Source: Limnobaculum parvum
GTDB lineage: Bacteria > Pseudomonadota > Gammaproteobacteria > Enterobacterales > Enterobacteriaceae
Reading direction: 5' to 3'
NCBI RefSeq assembly: GCF_003096015.2
Contig: NZ_CP029185.2
Location: forward strand, 1,894,001-1,958,000
DNA: 64,000 bases
Positions 1-8,565 of the stretch are shown here, piece by piece (within the stretch, counting starts at the first letter, position 1; every line of letters begins with the position of its first letter). Both the position numbers and the translations under genes were made by a program. Below the pieces are notes generated by a model. That model saw only the letters and a program-made list of their open reading frames with translations, did no database searches and was not told the origin of the DNA.

Positions 1-60
1 TTCAAGCGTGTTTCTGAAACGTTTTGCTCATTTACCGAAATTATCCTGATTTTATAAGCA

Positions 61-90
61 AAACGGCCCGGTGAATATACCAGGCCGTTT
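61..90 (-). terminator. Hairpin downstream of fabF
   Basis: The arms AAACGGCC and GGCCGTTT flank a loop of about 14 nt, 34 nt past the fabF stop. On the minus strand the stem is followed by TTTTGC, so it can act as an intrinsic terminator closing the fab operon. Bases 1-60, beyond the hairpin, contain no gene I can support. Confidence 0.7.
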
Positions 91-123
91 ATTTACTCAT
101 TACAGAACTTATTTATTCTGGCA

Positions 124-1365
124 TTACACTTTACGGAACAGTACTGAACCGTTAGTACCACCAAAACCAAATGAGTTACATAATACATACTCCATTCCTT
201 TTACCTGACGCGCTTCATGAGGAACGAAATCCAAATCACAACCTTCATCCGGGTTATCCAAGTTGATGGTTGGCGGAATCGCCTGATCGCGTAAAGCAAG
301 GATAGAGAAAATAGATTCAACTGCACCGGCCGCACCCAACAAGTGCCCCGTCATCGATTTGGTCGAGCTTACCAATACACGTTTCGCATCTTCTTTGAAA
401 ATGGTTTTTACCGCTTGCGTTTCAGCTTTATCGCCTGCGTTAGTGGATGTTCCGTGAGCATTCACATAACCAACTTGTGACGGCGTCACATTAGCATCAC
501 GCAGCGCATTCTCCATCGCTAACGCGGCCCCTGCGCCATCTTCCGGTGGTGATGTCATATGATAAGCATCACTGCTCATGCCAAAACCAACGATCTCAGC
601 ATAAATTTTTGCACCACGTTTCTTGGCATGCTCATACTCTTCCAGCACCATAATACCGGCACCATCACCCAGCACGAAACCATCACGGTCTCTGTCCCAA
701 GGGCGGCTAGCTGCCTGAGGATTATCGTTACGGGTAGATAATGCACGCGCAGCGCCAAAACCACCGACTCCCAGAGGGGTACTGGCTTTTTCGCCACCAC
801 CTGCCAACATCACATCAGCATCATTATGTGCGATAATTCTCGCTGCGTGACCAATGTTATGCACGCCAGATGTACATGCCGTTGCAATAGAGATGCTTGG
901 GCCTCTTAATCCATAAATAATAGATAGATGACCAGCAATCATGTTCACAATGGTTGAAGGTACAAAGAATGGACTGACTTTACGTGGACCACCAGACATC
1001 AATGCGCTGTGGTTCTCTTCAATTAAGCCAAGGCCACCGATACCTGAACCGATAGCCGCACCAATGCGTGGTGCGTTTTCTCCTGTGACTTCAATACCGG
1101 AATCTTTCATGGCTTGAATGCCTGCAGCAATACCGTATTGAATAAAGGCGTCCATTTTTCTAGCATCTTTGCGAGAAATGTACTCTTCACAGTCAAAACC
1201 TTTAACTAAACCAGCAAAACGCGTTGCGTAGGCGCTAGTATCGAAATGGTCTATTAGGCTGATACCACTCTGCCCGGCAAGGAGAGCCTTCCATGTAGTC
1301 TCTACAGTGTTGCCGACAGGGGATAACATGCCCATTCCAGTCACTACAACTCGACGCTTAGACAC
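124..1365 (-). CDS. fabF: 3-oxoacyl-[acyl-carrier-protein] synthase II (KAS II)
   Basis: Condensing enzyme of type II fatty-acid elongation in the cytoplasm. It joins malonyl-ACP to acyl-ACP and is the isoform used for palmitoleate to cis-vaccenate and for temperature control of membrane fluidity. The 413 residues match the family length. The catalytic Cys164 lies in TACTSGVHN, and the two histidines fall in the NAHGTST and KSMTGHLLGAAG motifs (Cys-His-His triad). The start is GTG (MSKRRVVVTG) with a GGAGG Shine-Dalgarno at good spacing. It is the last gene of the minus-strand fab cluster, 84 nt after acpP, and an internal hairpin in that gap probably lowers its expression relative to acpP. 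Identification is very secure. Confidence 0.98.
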   Translation of the reverse strand: MSKRRVVVTGMGMLSPVGNTVETTWKALLAGQSGISLIDHFDTSAYATRFAGLVKGFDCEEYISRKDARKMDAFIQYGIAAGIQAMKDSGIEVTGENAPRIGAAIGSGIGGLGLIEENHSALMSGGPRKVSPFFVPSTIVNMIAGHLSIIYGLRGPSISIATACTSGVHNIGHAARIIAHNDADVMLAGGGEKASTPLGVGGFGAARALSTRNDNPQAASRPWDRDRDGFVLGDGAGIMVLEEYEHAKKRGAKIYAEIVGFGMSSDAYHMTSPPEDGAGAALAMENALRDANVTPSQVGYVNAHGTSTNAGDKAETQAVKTIFKEDAKRVLVSSTKSMTGHLLGAAGAVESIFSILALRDQAIPPTINLDNPDEGCDLDFVPHEARQVKGMEYVLCNSFGFGGTNGSVLFRKV

Positions 1366-1409
1366 GTTGAATCCTCCAGAGGGGGAATAATTTGTATATG
1401 GAAATGAGA

Positions 1410-1438
1410 AAAAACTTAGGCGGTCGAATGACCGCCTA
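1410..1438 (-). terminator. acpP-fabF intergenic terminator
   Basis: A perfect 9-bp stem, TAGGCGGTC/GACCGCCTA with a 4-nt loop, is followed on the minus strand by AGTTTTTTC. It lies between acpP and fabF, so it probably acts as a leaky terminator that makes acpP mRNA more abundant than fabF mRNA. Presence is read directly; leakiness is inferred. Confidence 0.8.
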
Positions 1439-1449
1439 GATATGTCTGA

Positions 1450-1686
1450 TTACGCGTTAGCAGCAGTGATATAATCAATTGCTGCCTGAACAGTAGTAAT
1501 CTTCTCTGCTTCTTCGTCTGGAATCTCAGTATCAAACTCTTCTTCCAGAGCCATAACTAGCTCTACAGTGTCAAGAGAATCAGCACCCAGGTCTTCTACG
1601 AAAGAAGCTGCGTTTTTGACTTCGTCTTCTTTAACACCCAGTTGTTCAATAATGATTTTCTTAACACGTTCTTCGATAGTGCTCAT
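1450..1686 (-). CDS. acpP: Acyl carrier protein
   Basis: Small acidic four-helix carrier (78 residues) that holds growing acyl chains as thioesters on a 4'-phosphopantetheine arm. The attachment serine is Ser37 within GADSLDTVE, and the sequence is almost identical to E. coli ACP. It serves FabD, FabH, FabG and FabF encoded around it, and PlsX, which takes acyl groups from it. A 152-nt gap separates it from fabG and carries a likely dedicated promoter. A terminator follows the gene. Both fit ACP being made in great excess over the enzymes. Confidence 0.98.
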   Translation of the reverse strand: MSTIEERVKKIIIEQLGVKEDEVKNAASFVEDLGADSLDTVELVMALEEEFDTEIPDEEAEKITTVQAAIDYITAANA

Positions 1687-1731
1687 ACTCTTAAATTTCC
1701 TATCAAAACTCGCTAACGCGATGGTTTTCGT

Positions 1732-1759
1732 AGTTTATTCAATGTTGAAAAAGATGCAA
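1732..1759 (-). promoter_or_regulatory. Probable acpP promoter
   Basis: On the minus strand TTGCAT (plus 1754-1759) and TAAACT (plus 1732-1737) are separated by 16 nt inside the fabG-acpP gap, at the place where E. coli acpP has its own strong promoter. Assigned by hexamer fit and position only. Confidence 0.5.
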
Positions 1760-1838
1760 CCAAATATCGGCTGGTCGAACCACAATTTTAAGCTATTTTG
1801 CTAAATTTAGCGCAATTTGCTTAAAAAAAACGCGATTC

Positions 1839-2573
1839 TTAAAGCATATACATGCCACCATTCACATGTAAGGTTTCACCCGTAATATATCCAGCTTCAT
1901 CAGAGGCTAAAAATGCAGCAGCGCTGGCTATCTCTTTTGCTTCGCCCAAACGGTTAGCTGGGACTTGTGACAAAATGCCTGACCGTTGTTCATCTGTCAA
2001 TGCACGCGTCATATCAGTTTCAATGAAACCTGGTGCAATAACATTGACAGTGATGCCTCTTGAGGCGACTTCACGCGCCAGCGACTTACTAAAACCAATA
2101 ATGCCAGCTTTAGCCGCAGCGTAGTTTGTCTGCCCTGCATTACCCATTGTACCAACAACTGAGCCAATAGTAATTATCCGACCATAACGTTTTTTCATCA
2201 TCGCACGCATAACTGCTTTTGATAATCTGAAAACAGATGTCAGATTCGTGTCAATAATATCTTGCCACTCATCATCTTTCATACGCATTAACAGGTTATC
2301 ACGGGTAATCCCCGCATTATTGATCAGAATATCGATTTCACCAAATTCAGCACGAATAGTCTCAAGTACAGATTCAATAGATGCGGAATCAGTCACATTT
2401 AGCGCTAATCCTTTTCCATGAGTCCCCAGATATTCGCTAATCGCCTCTGCACCCGTTTCTGTTGTTGCCGTACCAATAACACGAGCCCCTTCAGAAACCA
2501 ATTTTTCAGCGATAGCTTTGCCTATACCCCGGCTTGCGCCAGTGACCAGTGCAATTTTTCCGTCTAACTTCAT
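1839..2573 (-). CDS. fabG: 3-oxoacyl-[acyl-carrier-protein] reductase
   Basis: NADPH-dependent short-chain dehydrogenase that reduces 3-oxoacyl-ACP to 3-hydroxyacyl-ACP in every elongation cycle. The 244 residues match the family. The N-terminal cofactor motif TGASRGIG is at residues 11-18 and NNAG is at 85-88. The catalytic triad Ser138, Tyr151, Lys155 is in place (GSVVGTMGN, YAAAK). It starts at ATG with a purine-rich AAAGGGGAA upstream, 33 nt after fabD. It acts between the condensing enzymes encoded beside it and the dehydratase FabZ/FabA, which is not in the window. Confidence 0.98.
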   Translation of the reverse strand: MKLDGKIALVTGASRGIGKAIAEKLVSEGARVIGTATTETGAEAISEYLGTHGKGLALNVTDSASIESVLETIRAEFGEIDILINNAGITRDNLLMRMKDDEWQDIIDTNLTSVFRLSKAVMRAMMKKRYGRIITIGSVVGTMGNAGQTNYAAAKAGIIGFSKSLAREVASRGITVNVIAPGFIETDMTRALTDEQRSGILSQVPANRLGEAKEIASAAAFLASDEAGYITGETLHVNGGMYML

Positions 2574-2606
2574 GCATTTCCCCTTTAGGATAAACTCGGT
2601 TCTAGC

Positions 2607-3536
2607 TTACAGTTCCAGAGCACTTTGTAAGCTAGCTGGATCGTTAACCGCAGCGGCTGACAAGGTGTCTACAATGCGCTTGGTTAATCCGGTTAAAACT
2701 TTCCCAGGGCCCATTTCCAATAAGAATGTCACCTGTTCTGCCGCCATATACTCAACGGCCTCGGCCCAACGTACCGGACTATACAACTGGCGAACCAATG
2801 CATTACGAATCGCTTCGCCATCGGTTTCAGCTTTAACATCGACATTATTAATAACGGCAATTTGTGGTACGTTAAAGTTAACTGATTTCAATGCCTCAGC
2901 CAGTTTGTCTGCTGCCGGTTTCATCAATGCACAGTGAGAAGGCACACTGACAGGTAATGGCAGAGCACGTTTAGCCCCTGCCGCTTTACAGGCCGCGCCC
3001 GCACGTTCAACGGCCTCTTTATTACCAGCAATCACCACCTGACCCGGTGAGTTGAAGTTAACTGGCGAAACCACTTGGCCTTGAGCCGATTCTTCACAAG
3101 CTTTAACAATAGCGTCGTTATCCAGACCGATAATGGCATACATGGCGCCAGTACCTTCTGGTACAGCGTCCTGCATCAACTTACCGCGCAGTTCAACCAG
3201 TTTAATCGCGTCTTTAAAATCCAACACGCCAGCACAAACCAGAGCCGAATATTCACCCAAACTATGGCCTGCCAGCACCACAGGCTGTTTACCGCCCTGC
3301 TGTTGCCAAACACGCCAGATAGCTACAGATGCAGCCAACAGTGCAGGTTGAGTTTGCCATGTTTTATTCAACTCAGTTTCCGGGCCCTGTTGTACCAGCG
3401 ACCAAAGATCGTAACCTAATGCCTCGGAAGCCTGAGCAAACATATCCAGTACGGCTGGAAACTCCTCAGCCAGAGTGGTTAGCATGCCAACGGTTTGTGA
3501 ACCCTGCCCCGGAAATACGATTGCAAATTGACTCAT
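2607..3536 (-). CDS. fabD: Malonyl-CoA:ACP transacylase
   Basis: Transfers malonyl from CoA to ACP, supplying the extender unit for FabH and FabF. The 309 residues have the family length. The nucleophile Ser92 sits in GHSLGEYSA and the catalytic histidine in VPSHCALM. The N-terminal FPGQGSQ oxyanion-loop motif is at residues 8-14. It lies 22 nt downstream of fabH and 33 nt upstream of fabG, so it is translated from the same transcript. Confidence 0.98.
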   Translation of the reverse strand: MSQFAIVFPGQGSQTVGMLTTLAEEFPAVLDMFAQASEALGYDLWSLVQQGPETELNKTWQTQPALLAASVAIWRVWQQQGGKQPVVLAGHSLGEYSALVCAGVLDFKDAIKLVELRGKLMQDAVPEGTGAMYAIIGLDNDAIVKACEESAQGQVVSPVNFNSPGQVVIAGNKEAVERAGAACKAAGAKRALPLPVSVPSHCALMKPAADKLAEALKSVNFNVPQIAVINNVDVKAETDGEAIRNALVRQLYSPVRWAEAVEYMAAEQVTFLLEMGPGKVLTGLTKRIVDTLSAAAVNDPASLQSALEL

Positions 3537-3558
3537 ATTTATTTTTCCAGATCCCTAC

Positions 3559-4512
3559 TTAAAAACGAATTAATGCTGAACCCCAGGTGAAACCGCCACC
3601 AAAAGCTTCCAGCAAAATAAGATGACCACGCTGAATGCGCCCGTCCCTAACCGCTTCATCCAACGCCGAAGGAACTGATGCTGCTGAGGTATTACCATGA
3701 CGATCGAGGGTAATGACCACTTTATCTATTTCCATACCCAGCTTTTTCGCCGTAGCTGAAACAATCCGTAAGTTAGCCTGATGGGGAACCAACCAGTCCA
3801 GTTCAGATTTATCAATATTATTGGCATTAAGGGTTTCCTCAACAATGTGGGCCAGTTCTGTCACAGCCACTTTAAACACATCGTTACCCTTCATCGTCAG
3901 ATAATCAGGCTTGGAAGGATCAACCCGATCGTGATTAGGTAAAGTTAATAACTCACCATAACGACCATCAGCATGTAAATGCGTAGAAATAATCCCTGGT
4001 TCATCTGAAGCGCCAACAACAATCGCCCCTGCACCATCACCAAACAGAATAATAGTACCGCGATCTTCTGGATCCAACGTGCGACTTAACGCATCAGAAC
4101 CGATAACCAGAGCGGTTTTAACAAAGCCAGTTTTAACATACTGGTCCGCTACGCTAATAGCGTAAGCAAAACCTGCACAGGCGGCAGCAATATCGAATGC
4201 TGCTGCATCTTTAATACCTAAATATTTTTGGACTTCGCAAGCAGCACTGGGGAAAGCGTTACTTGATGAGGTGGTTGCAACAATAATCAACCCAATATCA
4301 TCTTTATCGATTCCCGCCATTTCAATCGCTTTATCAGCTGCGCGGCATCCCATGGTAGCAACGGTTTCATCCGCTGCGGCGATATGACGTTGGCGAATCC
4401 CTGTGCGGGAGACAATCCACTCATCTGTTGTATCTACCATCTGCTCTAGATCGGCATTGGTACGCACTTGTACAGGCAGGTAGCTACCGGTACCGAGAAT
4501 TTTTGTATACAT
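3559..4512 (-). CDS. fabH: 3-oxoacyl-[acyl-carrier-protein] synthase III (KAS III)
   Basis: Initiates fatty-acid synthesis by condensing acetyl-CoA with malonyl-ACP. The 317 residues equal the E. coli length. The Cys-His-Asn triad is visible: Cys112 in AAACAGFAYA, His in VPHQAN, and Asn in RHGNTSAAS. The ATG start lies 6 nt after the plsX stop, which implies translational coupling. As the priming step it is a usual control point for the pathway; nothing in the local sequence shows separate regulation. Confidence 0.98.
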   Translation of the reverse strand: MYTKILGTGSYLPVQVRTNADLEQMVDTTDEWIVSRTGIRQRHIAAADETVATMGCRAADKAIEMAGIDKDDIGLIIVATTSSSNAFPSAACEVQKYLGIKDAAAFDIAAACAGFAYAISVADQYVKTGFVKTALVIGSDALSRTLDPEDRGTIILFGDGAGAIVVGASDEPGIISTHLHADGRYGELLTLPNHDRVDPSKPDYLTMKGNDVFKVAVTELAHIVEETLNANNIDKSELDWLVPHQANLRIVSATAKKLGMEIDKVVITLDRHGNTSAASVPSALDEAVRDGRIQRGHLILLEAFGGGFTWGSALIRF

Positions 4513-4518
4513 GGACGA

Positions 4519-5547
4519 TCATTCACTCTTAGGTAATACAGCCTGAAGGCGAGCAGCAATTAGCATGGGAATCTGACGTTCCACCGCCTGCACTGCTTGC
4601 TCAATGGCTACGGTGAAAGCCTGTTGATTTGCTGCACCATGACTTTTAATCACGGAGCTGCGTAATCCTAACAGACAGGCACCATTATATCGATCAGGAT
4701 TTAAATGACCGAAACGCTTGGAGAGACTCTTTTTAAACCAGTAACTGATTAATTTCATCCACCATAAACGCTTCCGCTTCCCTGACGACAGTAATGAAAG
4801 GAATACTCTGACTACGCCTTCCAGTGTCTTTAACGTAACGTTACCGACAAAACCGTCGCATACTAACACATCCGTTTCGCCAGTCAGAAGATCGTTACCT
4901 TCAAGATAACCGATATAGTTTATCTGTTGGACATCGCGGAGTATAGCCGCAGCAGCCTGAATATTATCAAGGCCTTTAGTCTCTTCTTCACCAATATTCA
5001 GTAACGCCACGCGAGGGTTGCTAATCTGCAGAATCTCTTCTGCCATCACCGACCCCATTACAGCAAACTGAACCAACATATCACAGTCACACTCGACGTT
5101 GGCACCCAAATCCAGTAACAACGTTTTGCCCCCTTTCTGATTTGGTAAGGCGGTGACCAATGCTGGACGGTCAATACCATCAAGGGGTTTGAGCATCATT
5201 TTAGCTAATCCCATTAGCGCACCTGTATTTCCGGCGCTAACACAGGCTTGCGCTTCCCCTTCCTTTAACAGTTCCAGTGCAATACGCATAGAAGTGCCAC
5301 GGCTATTACGAATAGCCTGAGAAGGTTTGGCATCATTAGCCACCATCAGTTCTGCGGGGATAAGTTGAAGACGTTCAAGAACAGCTGGGTCACATTGATT
5401 AAGATGTGGCTGGATATCGAATGGATTACCAACGAGCTTGATAATCAATACTGGATTAGAAGCCAATGCCTGCAAGGCTGCAGGCACTGTTACGCGGGGA
5501 CCGAAGTCCCCGCCCATAGCATCTAACGCAATGGTTAGACGAGACAA
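4519..5547 (-). CDS. plsX: Phosphate acyltransferase PlsX
   Basis: Soluble, membrane-associated enzyme that makes acyl-phosphate from acyl-ACP for glycerol-3-phosphate acylation, linking this fab operon to phospholipid synthesis. The 342 residues carry the N-terminal ALDAMGGDFGP and the central CVSAGNTGALM and LLDLGANV signatures. The reading frame starts at TTG (MSRLTIALDAMGG). The only nearby ATG, 5 nt upstream, is out of frame. E. coli plsX is also read from TTG in this context. The weak start, 14 nt behind rpmF, suggests coupling to ribosomal-protein translation. Confidence 0.96.
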   Translation of the reverse strand: MSRLTIALDAMGGDFGPRVTVPAALQALASNPVLIIKLVGNPFDIQPHLNQCDPAVLERLQLIPAELMVANDAKPSQAIRNSRGTSMRIALELLKEGEAQACVSAGNTGALMGLAKMMLKPLDGIDRPALVTALPNQKGGKTLLLDLGANVECDCDMLVQFAVMGSVMAEEILQISNPRVALLNIGEEETKGLDNIQAAAAILRDVQQINYIGYLEGNDLLTGETDVLVCDGFVGNVTLKTLEGVVRVFLSLLSSGKRKRLWWMKLISYWFKKSLSKRFGHLNPDRYNGACLLGLRSSVIKSHGAANQQAFTVAIEQAVQAVERQIPMLIAARLQAVLPKSE

Positions 5548-5561
5548 GGCATCACCAGTGA

Positions 5562-5732
5562 TTATTTAGTGATAACCTTGCGGCCACGGTAGTAACCGTC
5601 AGCGGTGATGTGGTGACGCAGGTGGGTTTCACCTGAGACTTTATCCACAGATACTGCAGCTGTAGTCAATGCATCATGTGAACGACGCATGCCACGTCTT
5701 GAACGGGTACTTTTGTTCTGTTGTACGGCCAT
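5562..5732 (-). CDS. rpmF: 50S ribosomal protein L32
   Basis: A 56-residue basic protein beginning MAVQQNKSTRSRRGMRRSHD and ending GYYRGRKVITK, the typical L32 sequence without the zinc-binding cysteines found in some phyla. It is a component of the large ribosomal subunit near the peptidyl-transferase region. It sits between yceD (16 nt) and plsX (14 nt), the conserved yceD-rpmF-plsX-fab order that co-transcribes ribosome and lipid synthesis genes. Confidence 0.97.
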   Translation of the reverse strand: MAVQQNKSTRSRRGMRRSHDALTTAAVSVDKVSGETHLRHHITADGYYRGRKVITK

Positions 5733-5748
5733 CGACCTTACTCCTCGG

Positions 5749-6270
5749 TTACTTTTGCTTTAAACTGGCTAATACGGCAAATGGATTTGGTTTTTCCGCC
5801 TCTGGCGGTAGTTCACCAAAACTCATGTCCGCTTCGGACACTTCACAGTGTTCATATTCATGAACCGGCGCTATCGGTAATGAAAGAATAAGTTCATCTT
5901 CAATCACTGCCAGCAAATTGATTTCGCCAAACTCATCGACTTCAATCGGCTCGTAGCCTGCCGGTAATGCTTCTGCCTGCTCATCATTCTTGATCGGGCT
6001 GAAACAATACGTTGCGTGAATAGTGTAAGGGAAATTGCCATTACAACGCTGACACATCAAGGTTACGGGAACCGTGGCCTGCCCTGTAATCACAACTAAC
6101 CGCTGATTATCAATATTAAATGATACTTCAGCTTCAACATCACCATCCACACTTACTACTGACTCTGCTAACCGCAGGGCTTGAGTGCCTGAATAAATAC
6201 CTGAGTAATCCAGACTTTTCTGAGCCGTACGGAGCGGATCAATAGTTAAGGGTAATTTTACCTTTTGCAT
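5749..6270 (-). CDS. yceD: YceD/DUF177 family 23S rRNA accumulation protein
   Basis: A 173-residue acidic protein of the DUF177 family, encoded almost universally next to rpmF. A CQRC pair (in LMCQRCNGNF) lies near the middle and the C-terminal part is rich in glutamate. Family members are needed for normal 23S rRNA levels in bacteria and plastids; the biochemical role is not settled. It is the first gene of the minus-strand operon, so the operon promoter should lie just beyond 6270. Confidence 0.93.
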   Translation of the reverse strand: MQKVKLPLTIDPLRTAQKSLDYSGIYSGTQALRLAESVVSVDGDVEAEVSFNIDNQRLVVITGQATVPVTLMCQRCNGNFPYTIHATYCFSPIKNDEQAEALPAGYEPIEVDEFGEINLLAVIEDELILSLPIAPVHEYEHCEVSEADMSFGELPPEAEKPNPFAVLASLKQK

Positions 6271-6654
6271 AGGGCGCGCATATTAACGTTGTCATGGCTG
6301 ATAGTCAAAGGAAATGCACGTAAATAACGCGCTTTTAACGATCTCAGCTTTTTAGAATGGGCATAGTTTAAAGCAGCTAGGGCCGTTTCGCTATTGTTTT
6401 AATAAAAATTTTATACATCAGATAAATGAATTATTCATTAATTTATAAAAGAAAACAGGTTCTATTATCACCATGTAATAAATTGATAAGCTTTGTCGGT
6501 AGGTTAAATTATTTTAATAACCAATAAACAGTGATTAATTAACCGCCATATCCTATTGAAAATAAATCTTCGCCCTATCCTATTATGACGAAGGGATGAA
6601 TTACCTTTATTATGTTCGTTTCAACACTATCAATGCCTTTATACGATAAATAAT
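6271..6654. promoter_or_regulatory. Divergent yceD/maf intergenic region
   Basis: This 384-nt AT-rich spacer separates the yceD operon (minus) from maf (plus), so both must be promoted from it. For maf, a weak TTGAAA (6556-6561) and TATTAT (6581-6586) pair with 19-nt spacing is the best I can see. For yceD I found no convincing hexamer pair. No gene or small RNA is evident. Confidence 0.35.
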
Positions 6655-7251
6655 ATGACAAAACTCATTTTGGCCTCAACATCACCCTATCGTCAGGCTT
6701 TATTGGAAAAGCTGGGTATTCCTTTTACCTGCATCGCACCTGAAGTAGATGAAACGCCTAATGCAGGTGAATCTGCTGAATCACTGGTTATCCGGCTAGC
6801 CATCAGCAAAGCTGAAGCTGTGGCTAAACATAATCCGGGCTGTTTAGTTATTGGTTCCGATCAGGTATGTGTTTTAGGCCACCAAATCACCGGAAAACCG
6901 CTTAATAGAGAAAATGCGATTGCCCAGCTAACTCAAGCCAGTGGACAATCAATTATCTTCTACACCGGACTTTGTTTATATAACAGCCATAATCAAAAGA
7001 CTGAAGTCATATGCGAGCCTTTTACTGTCTTTTTTCGTCATCTTAGTCAGGAAGAAATCGAAGCCTATGTTGACCAAGAGCAGCCATGGTATTGCGCAGG
7101 TAGTTTTAAATCGGAAGGATTAGGTATTACGTTGTTTGAACGATTAGAGGGACGAGATCCCAACAGCCTGATTGGGCTTCCACTCATTGCCCTCAATCAT
7201 ATGCTGATAAAAAACGGATTAAACCCATTAACCAGAAGTAAAGATGCATAG
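6655..7251 (+). CDS. yceF: Maf-family nucleotide pyrophosphatase (YceF, m7GTP-type)
   Basis: A 198-residue Maf/HAM1-fold house-cleaning pyrophosphatase of the YceF subgroup, which hydrolyses modified nucleotides such as 7-methyl-GTP. The N-terminal LILASTSPYR loop, the GSDQVC motif with the likely catalytic Asp69, and the C-terminal KSEGLGITLFERLEGRDPN block are all present. The ATG follows AT-rich sequence without a clear Shine-Dalgarno. It stands alone between divergent yceD and convergent rluC and ends 2 nt before a perfect hairpin. Confidence 0.95.
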   Translation: MTKLILASTSPYRQALLEKLGIPFTCIAPEVDETPNAGESAESLVIRLAISKAEAVAKHNPGCLVIGSDQVCVLGHQITGKPLNRENAIAQLTQASGQSIIFYTGLCLYNSHNQKTEVICEPFTVFFRHLSQEEIEAYVDQEQPWYCAGSFKSEGLGITLFERLEGRDPNSLIGLPLIALNHMLIKNGLNPLTRSKDA

Positions 7252-7252
7252 A

Positions 7253-7293
7253 TTATTGAATGATTCGTGACAGCGTCACGAATCATTCAATAA
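7253..7293. terminator. Perfect 19-bp hairpin between maf and rluC
   Basis: Positions 7253-7271 and 7275-7293 are exact reverse complements with a 3-nt loop (AGC). It starts 2 nt after the maf stop. Neither strand shows a following T-tract, so it may block convergent transcription or protect an mRNA 3' end rather than act as a classical intrinsic terminator. Confidence 0.7.
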
Positions 7294-7307
7294 TAACAAA
7301 ATTAGTA

Positions 7308-7356
7308 TTCGCACTTTTGCTGTTTAATATGAATAAAACTCAGACAAAAGTGCGAA
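7308..7356. repeat. 12-bp inverted repeat before the rluC stop
   Basis: TTCGCACTTTTG (7308-7319) and CAAAAGTGCGAA (7345-7356) form an exact inverted repeat around a 25-nt spacer rich in A and T, ending 12 nt from the rluC stop codon. On the minus strand it lies directly downstream of rluC. Function unknown. Confidence 0.6.
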
Positions 7357-7368
7357 ATGGCAAGAAGC

Positions 7369-8325
7369 TTAAGATTTTTGAGCGCGTAATACGGTTAAAC
7401 AGCGATGAAGCGTTTTATCCATCGGCGCTTCAACTCTCATCGTTTCTCCCGTAGAGGGATGTTCAAAACGCAAGCTAGCCGCATGAAGAAACAGACGATT
7501 CAAACCGGTATGCTCAAGCTGCCGATCAAATTCCCGATCGCCATAGCGATCGTCAAAAGCAATAGGATGGCCAGCATGAAGAGTATGAACGCGAATTTGA
7601 TGGGTTCTTCCAGTGACCGGACTGGCCTTAACCAGTGTGGAAAACTCAAATCGCTCTTCTACTTTAAAGCGGGTTTCTGAAGGTTTTCCTTCGGCATCAA
7701 CCCGGACTATCCGTTCACCACTTTGCAATACGTTCTTTAATAAAGGTGCCTGTACCACTTTACAATGGGACTGCCACTGACCACGAACCAGCGCTAGATA
7801 ATCTTTTTGCATGGTTTTCAAACGTAATTGTTCATGCAATACACGCAATGCTGAGCGCTTTTTCGCTACCAGTAAAATTCCGGATGTTTCACGATCTAAA
7901 CGATGCACCAATTCAAGAAATTTAGCGTCTGGTCGAAGTGCCCTTAAACCTTCGATCACACCAAAACTCAAACCGCTTCCACCGTGAACCGCAGTTCCTG
8001 AAGGCTTATTCATGACCAAAATATGATCGTCTTCATACAGAATACAGTGTTCCAGTGCGGCAACTTTATCTAATTTGGCTGAAACGGTGGATTCTTCCCG
8101 CTCAGCAACTCGAACAGGTGGAATTCGAATAATATCGCCGTCTTCCAGCTTATATTCAGGCTTGATACGTTTTTTATTTACGCGAACCTCACCTTTACGC
8201 AGCACACGATAAATCATGCTTTTTGGCACGCCTTTCAGCATGGTTCTCAAAAAGTTATCAATGCGCTGCCCTGCCGTATCGGCAGTAATGGTGACAGTTT
8301 GTACAGTTGGTTGATTTGTTTTCAT
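7369..8325 (-). CDS. rluC: 23S rRNA pseudouridine synthase RluC
   Basis: Makes pseudouridine at 23S rRNA positions 955, 2504 and 2580 around the peptidyl-transferase centre. The 318 residues comprise an N-terminal S4 RNA-binding domain (about residues 20-70, GQRIDNFL through GDIIRIPP) and an RluA-type catalytic domain with Asp144 in HRLDRETSG. It is divergent from rne across a 600-nt spacer, the same arrangement as in E. coli. Confidence 0.96.
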   Translation of the reverse strand: MKTNQPTVQTVTITADTAGQRIDNFLRTMLKGVPKSMIYRVLRKGEVRVNKKRIKPEYKLEDGDIIRIPPVRVAEREESTVSAKLDKVAALEHCILYEDDHILVMNKPSGTAVHGGSGLSFGVIEGLRALRPDAKFLELVHRLDRETSGILLVAKKRSALRVLHEQLRLKTMQKDYLALVRGQWQSHCKVVQAPLLKNVLQSGERIVRVDAEGKPSETRFKVEERFEFSTLVKASPVTGRTHQIRVHTLHAGHPIAFDDRYGDREFDRQLEHTGLNRLFLHAASLRFEHPSTGETMRVEAPMDKTLHRCLTVLRAQKS

Positions 8326-8530
8326 AACGCTGATTCTACCACGATCATTTTTTGCTAAATATGCCTTATTAACCGGTTTTAATGACTACACTTATCAATA
8401 GTGCTATTTGAGCTGAAAAATAAATAAGACACGTGTTGCAAATATGCCTTCATCTTCCGGCATGCAAGCCTCTGTCGGCGTTAACTTTAACACGTTTTTT
8501 ACATTATTACGTATCTGAGTAAAAGTCACC

Positions 8531-8559
8531 TTGCCATAATGCGGTTGGCAGTTGATAAT
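8531..8559 (+). promoter_or_regulatory. rne promoter (p1-type)
   Basis: TTGCCA (8531-8536) and GATAAT (8554-8559) are separated by exactly 17 nt. A start about 7 nt downstream (near 8566) gives a leader of about 361 nt to the rne ATG at 8927, the length known for the main E. coli rne transcript. Hexamers are read directly; the start site is inferred. Confidence 0.7.
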
Positions 8560-8565
8560 GTGGCT

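Noticed and set aside
7308..7356. Pasteurellaceae-type DNA uptake signal (AAGTGCGGT)
   Set aside because: The repeat reads AAGTGCGAA, not the core uptake signal, and I noticed no other copies in the window.
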